Assembly (NCBI GenBank): GCA_019241095.1
Contig: JAFAXJ010000529.1
Span: 1-5,831, forward strand
Length of the DNA stretch: 5,831 nucleotides
Reading direction: 5' to 3'
Source of the DNA: Verrucomicrobiota bacterium
Lineage (GTDB): Bacteria; Verrucomicrobiota; Verrucomicrobiia; Chthoniobacterales; JAFAMB01
The notes beneath the pieces were generated by a model that was given only the letters and a program-made list of their open reading frames with translations, had not been told where the DNA came from and did no database searches. The position numbers and the translations under genes were made by a program. This document shows, one piece after another, positions 1 through 5,831 of the stretch. Every line of letters begins with the position of its first letter. Positions within the stretch are counted from its first letter, which is position 1.

Positions 1-656
1 TTGTGGCATAACGCTTTCGCCCGGTGCAGGAATTCGTCTTTTGGCGCCACATCCTTTTCCGCCTCCAGGATGATACATGCAATCTTGTCAGGATATTCTG
101 CAAACAATGTCTCTAAGCTTGAAGTATCGTTGTAACGAAACTGAACAGTCAACTCCTGAACGGCTTTTGGAACCCCGGCGTTCATTCTCGTCGTTCCAAT
201 GAACCAATCATCAACGGAAAAAAACGGGTGATCGGCACAGATCGCCACAAGGTCTCGACCGGTATAGGCTCGTGCTAAACGTATTGCCGCGTTTGTAGCG
301 TCCGACCCATTTTTTCCAAATTTCACCATCTCTGCCGGAACAACAGTTCGCAATTTCTCGGCGCATTCCAACTCAATCGTGGCAGGACGCGTGAAATTAC
401 TGCCAAGCTGCATTTGCCTATATACCGCCTGATTGATGCGGTCACAGGCATGTCCAAGCGTAACAGCCCGCAGCCCCATCCCGTACTCGATGTATTGCTT
501 GCCCTGGGTGTCCCAAGTGTAACAGCCGCGGCCGCGAACGAGATACGGTGCGCACGTCTCAGGGAATTGGTCATCGCCTTTGGCGTAGGTATGAGCGCCT
601 CCAGGAATCACCGCGTGAAATCGTTCTCTCAAAAAGTTCTGATCATCCATGGTCAT
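1..656 (-). CDS. Class III PLP aminotransferase, glutamate-1-semialdehyde aminomutase-like (partial, C-terminus beyond left edge)
   Basis: Reading the minus strand from the ATG at 656 gives 218 uninterrupted residues to the window edge. The protein resembles the N-terminal half of glutamate-1-semialdehyde 2,1-aminomutase-like (class III, fold type I) PLP enzymes: an early IPGGAHTYAKG segment (residues 17-27), a GLRAVTLGHA loop (61-70) and the phosphate-binding GKNGSDATNAAIRLARAYTG block (114-133). The PLP lysine should lie in the missing C-terminal half, so activity cannot be judged. Where many relatives have YHG..DW, this one reads HPFFSVDDWFIG (143-154), and the strand that often reads EP reads LEAE (197-200). 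The gene starts 21 nt after the stop of the methyltransferase at 678; an ATG two codons later (650) is an alternative start, and neither has a strong Shine-Dalgarno. Its place in a glycan cluster, not beside heme genes, argues against being the housekeeping hemL. It more likely transaminates or isomerises a sugar or small acid precursor (inference). Confidence 0.88.
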   Translation of the reverse strand, partial: MTMDDQNFLRERFHAVIPGGAHTYAKGDDQFPETCAPYLVRGRGCYTWDTQGKQYIEYGMGLRAVTLGHACDRINQAVYRQMQLGSNFTRPATIELECAEKLRTVVPAEMVKFGKNGSDATNAAIRLARAYTGRDLVAICADHPFFSVDDWFIGTTRMNAGVPKAVQELTVQFRYNDTSSLETLFAEYPDKIACIILEAEKDVAPKDEFLHRAKALCH

Positions 657-677
657 AAAAGAAAGGGCCCCACCAGG

Positions 678-1394
678 CTAACGGTTCAGCCGCGAGACCA
701 CGATAAAATATTGCCCTAACCCTGCTAATTCCTTTGCCTTTACCAACCAAGAAGTTGGAAAAACGCGTCCGAGCATTCGATTTAACTTCGGTGCATTAGT
801 ATACCTTAGGAGTCCTTTGTCGCCTGCCGGCAAGATCGTGTGAAACTTTAAAATTTCAAAGCTGTGACATTGCAACAGATCCCTCAGAACCGGGCGCTTC
901 AGCCAATTCCTGATTTGACCTTCGACAGGCGGCTTTACCCAACTCATTCTGGAATAAACAAACGGGTTAACACTAGTCAGTATGAAGTATCCTTTGTCCT
1001 CCAGAATACTGGCGATTTTTGCAATGCATCCGTTTTGATCCATAAAGGTGGAAATGGAGTCAACCAGGAGCCCAACATTGAATTGTTCCCCTTTAAAATC
1101 CCATGCGAACAAGTCCGAGGCTACGAAGCGAGCATCAGGGACACGATTCAGAGCTATTCTGATAGCTTCCGGCGATAGATCCAGGCCCAAATAGGCCCCT
1201 AATTTGATCAGTTCCCCAGCCAACCACCCTGTGCCACAGCCTATTTCCACTATTCGCCGTCGCGCCAATGGTAAAAGCGAAACCTCTCCCAAAACCGCTT
1301 GCCCAAGCCGGCCGGTTACTGAATTGGCATCTATTTCACCAGAACGATAATCTCTATTCCATTTGTCAAAAAAGTCTATTTCCTTGCGCCCCAT
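678..1394 (-). CDS. Class I SAM-dependent methyltransferase (copy A)
   Basis: This is a complete 238-residue protein with a Rossmann-type methyltransferase core. Motif I is VEIGCGTGW (49-57), the acidic residue binding the SAM ribose is probably D72 in GLDLSPEA (70-77), and a second acidic site is D94 in ASDLF. The N-terminus carries FFDKWN (8-13), a common entry to this domain. The C-terminal 100 residues form a family-specific region with LTSVNPFVYSRM (139-150), GQIRNWL (159-165) and GLGQYFIVVSR (226-236), shared with the methyltransferase at 4371-5132. The ATG at 1394 lies 30 nt after the upstream stop and only a weak AGAAG precedes it; no other ATG is near. Context suggests methylation of a sugar hydroxyl, amine or similar group on the glycan or its precursor; the acceptor cannot be read from the sequence. 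No membrane segment or signal peptide is seen, so it is probably cytoplasmic. Confidence 0.9.
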   Translation of the reverse strand: MGRKEIDFFDKWNRDYRSGEIDANSVTGRLGQAVLGEVSLLPLARRRIVEIGCGTGWLAGELIKLGAYLGLDLSPEAIRIALNRVPDARFVASDLFAWDFKGEQFNVGLLVDSISTFMDQNGCIAKIASILEDKGYFILTSVNPFVYSRMSWVKPPVEGQIRNWLKRPVLRDLLQCHSFEILKFHTILPAGDKGLLRYTNAPKLNRMLGRVFPTSWLVKAKELAGLGQYFIVVSRLNR

Positions 1395-1424
1395 AACTTC
1401 TACAATCTCGCTAGGAGAATCAAC

Positions 1425-2774
1425 TTAGCATTCTGCGGGTCTTAATCCATTTCTGACTTCCAAAAGCTCAGAAGCACAAAGCAGACTGGCCGCTTCCGCG
1501 ATTTGATGAAACGGCATTCCCGATTGATTGGCGATGTCGAGCAGATCGTGCTTGCCATCAGACAAGTTCAAAATCCAAAGTATCGCCATCTGGCCGGAAG
1601 CAATATCTTTTAGGCCGCCTACTTGACGGTACAAGCCGCGGCGTCCAAGCTGAGGTTCACACTTAGGATTGAGGTTGATATAACGCTTGTTCTCTTCGAG
1701 AACCTGAATGACGCGGAGCAGCTGTGTAAGTGATCCATCAAGTGATGCAATCGTTACAAAATTTAGATCATCTGCCGAAGTGTGATATTCAGGATATTGA
1801 CCATTAGGAGTCCGCATAAAACATCCAACCGGTAAATTGATTCCCGGCGAGCCGTACTGTCTTTCATCATATCCGTACGGAGAAAAATCTAACATTTCAG
1901 AGTTAGGCGCGTGATGCCGAAAAGTATGTTCCACGGCTCTGTCTATCTCCGCGTTACCATGTCTGCTGCGCTTATAATGAAACGGTCCTGTATCGCCCAG
2001 ACACGAGAGTACCAGGCCATGTTTAATGTCTGGTAAGCAAGCCTCATTTAATGCCAGCCACGTTATTGAACCGATCGTTCCAGGAATCCAGATAAACCGA
2101 TAAGAATATCGAAGACTCATTGCACCCAGGGCTTGCGCAAGAAACGCTGAAACTGCCATACCCGAAAGATTATCATTGCAAAGCGAAGGATGGCATGAGT
2201 GGCAGGAAATCAGCATCTCTTTTTTCGTCGCGCCCGTAATGAAGTACTCACCGTACGTCAGGCTGCCGTCCTCTAAGTCCGTATCGATACAGACCTCGTA
2301 TTCTTCGTCCCTATTCAGCCGTTCGAGTTGATTATGACTCAGACAAAAGCCCCAATTTTCCTGGTAATACGAGGTGCGGTATGGGATCCAATCAGGGTGA
2401 TCAGGCAGTGTAAACAGCCTTGGCGTCAGCTCCGCTAATCGCATCTTTCGATGTACTGGTATGCTGTAGTTCAGGACATGAAGATTGTTATCCCGAAAAT
2501 CAACGATCCGCCGGCCGGTGTTATCCTTGATATAGGCATCGCGAATGTTCCACTCCTTTGGAACTGTCCAGTCAAACACCTGCGTGCCGGTCGGCACCTC
2601 GTGGATCTCGAGTGGAATAATGTCCCGCAAAAGGTTTAAACTGGCGCGGATACCGTCTCCAGTGATGCTTCGGCATATTGGAAAAAGACGCTTGATGAGC
2701 GCGTAAGCGTTTGGCGCCATTGTCGAATTATCGAACTTCGCCAAAAACTCACCTGATGAGATCCCAGCTTTCAT
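1425..2774 (-). CDS. DUF4910/DUF2172 aminopeptidase-like protein with C-terminal winged helix
   Basis: The protein matches the COG4310 type: an aminopeptidase-like (M28-related) fold with an inserted DUF2172 domain and a C-terminal winged helix. Numbering from the ATG at 2774 (449 residues): the family signature PICRSITGDG is at 32-41, FDWTVPKEW at 67-75, probable metal ligands lie in CHPSLCNDNLSG (194-205; H195, D201), YDERQY (302-307; E304) and EYHTSADD (329-336; H331), and a helix-turn-helix-like tail spans about 390-447. Relatives occur in polysaccharide loci, but I know of no established substrate; peptidase, amidase or deacylase action on a glycan precursor are all possible. The start is uncertain. 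ATG 2831 would overlap the epimerase gene by 83 bp, ATG 2774 overlaps it by 26 bp, TTG 2744 follows an AGGTGAG, and ATG 2720 gives the shortest form, beginning 12 residues before PICRSITGDG. I chose 2774 because relatives often carry a short leader before that motif. No signal peptide is evident. Confidence 0.85.
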   Translation of the reverse strand: MKAGISSGEFLAKFDNSTMAPNAYALIKRLFPICRSITGDGIRASLNLLRDIIPLEIHEVPTGTQVFDWTVPKEWNIRDAYIKDNTGRRIVDFRDNNLHVLNYSIPVHRKMRLAELTPRLFTLPDHPDWIPYRTSYYQENWGFCLSHNQLERLNRDEEYEVCIDTDLEDGSLTYGEYFITGATKKEMLISCHSCHPSLCNDNLSGMAVSAFLAQALGAMSLRYSYRFIWIPGTIGSITWLALNEACLPDIKHGLVLSCLGDTGPFHYKRSRHGNAEIDRAVEHTFRHHAPNSEMLDFSPYGYDERQYGSPGINLPVGCFMRTPNGQYPEYHTSADDLNFVTIASLDGSLTQLLRVIQVLEENKRYINLNPKCEPQLGRRGLYRQVGGLKDIASGQMAILWILNLSDGKHDLLDIANQSGMPFHQIAEAASLLCASELLEVRNGLRPAEC

Positions 2775-3279
2775 CTTTTTCGGAAATACTTGAAACAGGC
2801 AGCGGCCACCTGATAGCCAGCCTCGGATCATTGTACCGCAAACCTTTACTCAATTCAGGGGCGTAAAACTCGCTCATCTGGTACGCCGCCTCGGTCTCAT
2901 CCTCTAATGTCTGAAAACCATGGGCAAACATCTCGGGAATAAAAAGGCTTAATCGATTTTGAGCTGATAACTCGATTCCGAAATGCTGCAGGTATGTGGG
3001 CGAGCCTGGACGAAGATCAACAATGACATCCCAGATCGACCCTGCTGTGCACCTGATCAATTTAGCTTCGCTCGAAGGCGGTAATTGATAATGCATTCCC
3101 CGCAAAGTGCCCTTCAGTCTGTTCCAGGAAGTATTACATTGAACAAACCGGCAGGGCAGCCCCTGAGCTGCAAATTCCTGTGCACAAAAAGTGCGCGCAA
3201 AAAGTCCGCGCTCATCTTTGTACGGCTGCGGTTCAACAATCCACACTCCCGAAAGAATCGTGTCCCGGAATCGCATCAT
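2749..3279 (-). CDS. rfbC: dTDP-4-dehydrorhamnose 3,5-epimerase family protein
   Basis: This is a 176-residue cupin of normal RmlC length. The family enzyme epimerises C3 and C5 of dTDP-4-keto-6-deoxyglucose in the cytoplasm. Numbering from ATG 3279: DERGLFARTF (22-31), FVQCNTSW (45-52), TLRGMHYQLP (58-67) with catalytic base H63 and R60, K73, D84 in WDVIVD, PEMFAHGF (115-122) with H120, Y133, YNDPRLAIRWP (149-159) and a final SEKD with D169. These correspond well with active-site positions known for Salmonella RmlC, so the enzyme looks intact. An in-frame TTG at 3288 would add three residues, but ATG 3279 overlaps the upstream SDR stop as ATGA, which favours it; ATG 3276 is also possible. 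The rmlA, rmlB and rmlD partners are not in the window, so the sugar could be L-rhamnose or another deoxysugar, and 3-only epimerases of the same family cannot be excluded. Confidence 0.92.
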   Translation of the reverse strand: MMRFRDTILSGVWIVEPQPYKDERGLFARTFCAQEFAAQGLPCRFVQCNTSWNRLKGTLRGMHYQLPPSSEAKLIRCTAGSIWDVIVDLRPGSPTYLQHFGIELSAQNRLSLFIPEMFAHGFQTLEDETEAAYQMSEFYAPELSKGLRYNDPRLAIRWPLPVSSISEKDESWDLIR

Positions 3280-4301
3280 TCTGTCCAATAAAAATCTTTA
3301 TCAATCTGCTGAGTGCGAAGCAAATATTGCAACTGCTTAAGTCGAGTGAAGGCCCGGTACTGGAAGACTTCTTCGGTCATCTCAATCCGTTTAAACAGGG
3401 CTAAGAGTTGTTGAGCGCCTTTCTTGGCATCCCATTGACAATTGAACCCAGGCAAATGCTTCCGAATTTTTTCAAATGAAACTCGGTAACTGCGGTTGTC
3501 AGAGCTCGACCCGCCGAACGAGACCTGACATCCCGGAAATACCTCTCCCACAATTTCGGCGATCTGTTTTACCCTATAGTTATGCGCGGTGTCTCCAACA
3601 TTGAAAATCTCATTAGCTACTGCGTCCAAAGGAGCCTCCAAAACCCCGACGATCGCACGACAAATATCCAAGCCATGCACAAGAGGGCGCCAGGGACTTC
3701 CGTCGCTGATCATTTTAATTTCCTTTGTTGTCCACGCTAATCCACAGAGATTGTTAAGAACAATATCGAAACGCATATGCGGCGATGCTCCGTAAGCAGT
3801 CGCGTTTCTCATGAAAACAGGCGCAAAAGCCGAACCTGCCAGTTTGCTGACATCACGTTCCACTAGGGTTTTGCATACTCCATAGGCGGTTTGCGGATTA
3901 ACGGGAGATTCCTCAGTCACGTACTCATCAGTGCCTACCCCATATACGCTGCAGGAAGACATATACACAAATCGCCGCACTCCCGCTTGCCGGGCCAACT
4001 CCGCCAAGCGAACTGAACCACGGTGATTTATCTCGTAAGTAATGTGAGGAGCTAATTCCCCGGCGGGGTCATTTGACAACTCTGCCATGTGCACCACTGC
4101 ATCCACCCCGAGGAGGTCGTCGACATCGACATTTCGTAGATCCTTTATCAACGTTTTAGCCGTCGGCCCTTGCGCACGAGTTAATAACCGATCCGCGTAA
4201 TAACCTGTATCCAACCCGAGCACATCAAAACCACGGCTCAGCAACATCGGGCTCAAAAGCGAGCCTAGGTAACCCTCAATACCGGTGAGAAATACTTTCA
4301 T
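3276..4301 (-). CDS. NAD(P)-dependent epimerase/dehydratase, extended SDR family
   Basis: The 341-residue protein is a typical extended short-chain dehydrogenase acting on nucleotide sugars. The dinucleotide-binding TGIEGYLG (6-13) follows the first strand, a GLD (29-31) ends the second strand, VVHMAELS (69-76) resembles the usual VxHxAA strand, SSCSVYG (115-121) carries the catalytic serine region, and Y140-x-x-x-K144 is the catalytic pair. WRPLVHGLDICRAI (204-217) is the C-terminal substrate-domain motif of sugar epimerases and dehydratases. The tail (about 309-340) is rich in aromatic and basic residues and ends DFYWTE. The start is well supported: ATG 4301 is preceded by AGAAGGA with 7 nt spacing. 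Its stop overlaps the start of the 3,5-epimerase gene, suggesting translational coupling and work on the same sugar. C4 epimerisation, 4-keto reduction or dehydration all fit; sequence alone does not decide. Confidence 0.92.
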   Translation of the reverse strand: MKVFLTGIEGYLGSLLSPMLLSRGFDVLGLDTGYYADRLLTRAQGPTAKTLIKDLRNVDVDDLLGVDAVVHMAELSNDPAGELAPHITYEINHRGSVRLAELARQAGVRRFVYMSSCSVYGVGTDEYVTEESPVNPQTAYGVCKTLVERDVSKLAGSAFAPVFMRNATAYGASPHMRFDIVLNNLCGLAWTTKEIKMISDGSPWRPLVHGLDICRAIVGVLEAPLDAVANEIFNVGDTAHNYRVKQIAEIVGEVFPGCQVSFGGSSSDNRSYRVSFEKIRKHLPGFNCQWDAKKGAQQLLALFKRIEMTEEVFQYRAFTRLKQLQYLLRTQQIDKDFYWTE

Positions 4302-4308
4302 AGGTTTG

Positions 4309-4315
4309 TCCTTCT
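4309..4315 (-). promoter_or_regulatory. Shine-Dalgarno of the SDR gene
   Basis: On the minus strand this reads AGAAGGA, 7 nt before the ATG at 4301. It is the clearest ribosome-binding site in the window; the other starts have weak or poorly spaced purine runs. It fixes the SDR start and suggests that this gene is translated independently of the methyltransferase upstream of it. Confidence 0.7.
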
Positions 4316-4334
4316 ATCGGAACGGCTCTCGCAA

Positions 4335-4359
4335 GATTCAGGGTAAGGAGACCTGAATC
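4335..4359. repeat. Perfect 8-bp inverted repeat, possible RNA hairpin
   Basis: GATTCAGG (4335-4342) and CCTGAATC (4352-4359) are perfect reverse complements separated by a 9-nt loop. The repeat lies in the only sizeable gap of the window (4302-4370), between the stop of methyltransferase B and the start of the SDR gene. No T-run follows on the transcribed (minus) strand, so it does not look like a standard intrinsic terminator. It could be a processing or stabilising hairpin, a binding site, or chance. Confidence 0.5.
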
Positions 4360-4370
4360 AGCTATGGTAT

Positions 4371-5132
4371 TCAAGATCGTCGGGCTACGGCCACAAAATA
4401 CTGGCCTAATCCAAGGCACTCTTTGAACCTTTCGAGCACTCTCTTCGGAACCAGCACGCTTGCTGCAGAATTCAATTTTCGAGAATTGATCCAGCGCAGA
4501 AAACCAAGGTCTCCCTCGGGCAGAATGGAATAGAAGCTTAATACGTTGAACCCGGCTCCGATTAACAAACTTTTTAGTTTTGCCGCGGAAAGCCAGTTTC
4601 TTATCTGACCTGCAGCTGGCGGCCCCACTGACCGCATCCGGGAATAGACGGTTGGATTTACGCTGGTAAGGATAAGGCGACCGCCAGGCCGCAAAAGAGA
4701 AGCCATTTTTTTCAATGCTGAGCTCTGATCCTGAAAGTAAGCGATTGCGTCAACAATAATCGCGAGGTCAAAGGTTTGGCCGTATGGCTGCCATGTAAGG
4801 AAATCAGCTACCTCAAAATGCGCTTCAGGAACTCGACGCTTGGCGGCTTCAAGAGCGGCTGGAGATAAATCCAATCCAACATAGCTTCTCCTTGGCCTTA
4901 TCTGTGCAGCCAGCCATCCAGTGCCACAGCCCACCTCAAGAATATCTATATTATCAAGTTGAAGCTTTCGTGTTTCCTGGAGTACTGCAAACCCCAGGTG
5001 CGCCGTTGCTGAGTCCTCGCAAATGTTTCCTCGACATTCCGCATTCCAGCGGTCCCAATATTTTCTGGCCTGTTCCTGAGTCGGTACGACCTGTATTTTA
5101 GAGATGTGTTTCACGCGAAGAACCTGTTTCAC
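4371..5132 (-). CDS. Class I SAM-dependent methyltransferase (copy B)
   Basis: The 253-residue protein has the class I methyltransferase core: motif I LEVGCGTGW (65-73), GLDLSPAA (86-93) with D88 as the likely ribose contact, VADFL (108-112) with D110, and a post-core strand LILTSVNP (153-160). It is a clear paralogue of the methyltransferase at 678-1394, sharing TSVNPxVYSRM, GQIRNWL (175-181), LPxGDxGxLR (204-213) and GLGQYF (241-246). The start is GTG at 5132, 36 nt after the flippase stop; GTG at 5114 is an alternative and there is no ATG in the N-terminal stretch. Its N-terminus is 17 residues longer than copy A before the aligned YWDRWN motif, and that extension shows no recognisable motif, so the true start could be downstream. 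The acceptor is unknown; sugar or lipid-linked precursor methylation is the contextual inference. Confidence 0.9.
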   Translation of the reverse strand: MKQVLRVKHISKIQVVPTQEQARKYWDRWNAECRGNICEDSATAHLGFAVLQETRKLQLDNIDILEVGCGTGWLAAQIRPRRSYVGLDLSPAALEAAKRRVPEAHFEVADFLTWQPYGQTFDLAIIVDAIAYFQDQSSALKKMASLLRPGGRLILTSVNPTVYSRMRSVGPPAAGQIRNWLSAAKLKSLLIGAGFNVLSFYSILPEGDLGFLRWINSRKLNSAASVLVPKRVLERFKECLGLGQYFVAVARRS

Positions 5133-5168
5133 CTGCGCGCTCGGAAATCGCTAACTCGATAGCAGGCT

Positions 5169-5831
5169 TCAAGCTGCAGTTTCAGTTTGTTGTTTCGTTC
5201 TAAACAGGGGGCCGAGGTTAAGTCCGAACATGATGTCTGCGACAATCTTTCCCAACTCGGAACGACCTCCTGGCATTGCAAACCAAGTTCCAAAATAAAC
5301 GAGTGGCGAGATTGCCGCTCCAATTACAAGATCAATGAGACTATTGTCAGTCCATTTCGCCTGTTGAACAATCAAGATCGTTATGCCCATCACCATGCTC
5401 GCAACCAAAGGTTTTGCGATCGAGTTGAGAAAACCGATGGTAGTGACTGGCGTATCTTTGAAAGCCCAGTACAGCCTTGGCAACAAAGGCAGATAGAGAG
5501 CCCAAGCGTAGCCGGAAGCTATACCCGTAGTACCGAAGGGAATCGCAAGGACAAAACAGCTCAGCAAAACTACGGAGATCAACGTTCCCATCAGGAAAAA
5601 CCTCCGGGATTTGCCGCAAGCCAACATCACCGACCCGGACGTGGAAATTACTGGGCGGAGAAATGCGGCTACCGCCATCATCTCGAAAATAGGTTTCGAC
5701 GGCAGCCACTTACTACCCAAGGCTACCAAAATGATCTGCTTAGAATAGAGACCCAGAAACACAGCCAAGGGCATCGTCACCAAGCCTAACAATCCCACCA
5801 GCTTCGAATAGTAACGGCGAAAGCGTTCCGG
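5169..5831 (-). CDS. Polysaccharide flippase/exporter, Wzx-like MOP superfamily (partial, N-terminus beyond right edge)
   Basis: The frame is open to the right edge and encodes the last 220 residues of a multi-spanning membrane protein. Hydrophobic segments lie near residues 11-30, 48-70, 78-98, 101-121, 138-156 and 165-185 of the visible part. The leading RRYYSKLVGLLGLVTMPLAV and the LGSKWLPSKPIF motif (38-49), followed by a helix and a short basic loop CGKSRR, are typical of the second half of Wzx/RfbX/WzxC-type oligosaccharide flippases. These proteins move lipid-linked oligosaccharides across the inner membrane. The tail after about 186 is a short, partly polar cytoplasmic end. A GTG at 5798 is merely an internal valine, because the frame continues upstream with PERFRRYYSKL. 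No evidence of truncation other than the window edge. It is the first visible gene of the unit and marks the locus as glycan assembly, not general sugar metabolism. Confidence 0.88.
   Translation of the reverse strand, partial: PERFRRYYSKLVGLLGLVTMPLAVFLGLYSKQIILVALGSKWLPSKPIFEMMAVAAFLRPVISTSGSVMLACGKSRRFFLMGTLISVVLLSCFVLAIPFGTTGIASGYAWALYLPLLPRLYWAFKDTPVTTIGFLNSIAKPLVASMVMGITILIVQQAKWTDNSLIDLVIGAAISPLVYFGTWFAMPGGRSELGKIVADIMFGLNLGPLFRTKQQTETAA

Noticed and set aside
323..574. Minus-strand open frame of 83 residues starting ATG
   Set aside because: It is out of frame with the aminotransferase read from ATG 656, which shows clear family motifs across the same bases.
414..719. Plus-strand open frame of about 100 residues
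   Set aside because: It runs antisense across the aminotransferase start and the methyltransferase end and shows no family resemblance.
4335..4359. Intrinsic terminator
   Set aside because: The stem is only moderately GC-rich and no T-run follows it on the transcribed strand.
5347..5709. Second minus-strand frame within the flippase region, possible overlapping gene
   Set aside because: The product has no recognisable domain or membrane pattern; the flippase frame explains the sequence.
5187..5789. Long plus-strand open frame of about 200 residues
   Set aside because: It is antisense to the flippase, its product is polar and low in recognisable motifs, and the minus-strand frame gives a convincing membrane protein through the same region.
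5169..5798. Flippase starting at the GTG at 5798 as a short complete gene
   Set aside because: The frame stays open to the window edge and the upstream residues continue the flippase family pattern, so the GTG is an internal valine.

Overview
The window is a stretch of a surface-polysaccharide (O-antigen, capsule or exopolysaccharide type) biosynthesis cluster. All seven genes lie on the minus strand and are read leftward. Base composition is moderate, close to balanced by eye, and coding density is very high. A Wzx-type flippase together with nucleotide-sugar enzymes points to a bacterium, most likely Gram-negative, but nothing in the window fixes the phylum. There is no RNA gene, insertion sequence or CRISPR array.

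Layout in the direction of transcription (right to left): (1) the C-terminal part of a multi-spanning flippase, cut by the right edge (5831-5169); (2) a class I SAM methyltransferase with a GTG start (5132-4371); (3) a 69-bp gap holding a perfect 8-bp inverted repeat; (4) an extended-SDR NAD(P)-dependent sugar epimerase/dehydratase with a clear Shine-Dalgarno (4301-3276); (5) an RfbC/RmlC-type NDP-4-keto-6-deoxysugar 3,5-epimerase joined to it by an ATGA start/stop overlap (3279-2749); (6) a DUF4910/DUF2172 aminopeptidase-like protein with a C-terminal winged helix (about 2774-1425); (7) a second methyltransferase clearly paralogous to the first (1394-678); (8) the N-terminal 218 residues of a glutamate-1-semialdehyde-aminomutase-like PLP enzyme, cut by the left edge (656-1). 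Gaps are at most 69 bp and several junctions overlap, so this is probably one polycistronic unit.

Reading the genes together (inference): the SDR and the RfbC homologue would make a modified, probably 6-deoxy, nucleotide sugar; the PLP enzyme may supply an amino group or act on a small building block; the two related methyltransferases would decorate the product; and the flippase would move the lipid-linked unit across the inner membrane. The least understood part is the DUF4910 protein, a metallo-aminopeptidase fold embedded in a glycan operon with no obvious peptide substrate. The most unusual points are this protein, the pair of paralogous methyltransferases bracketing the sugar-enzyme block, and an aminotransferase lacking the usual YHG-type motif.
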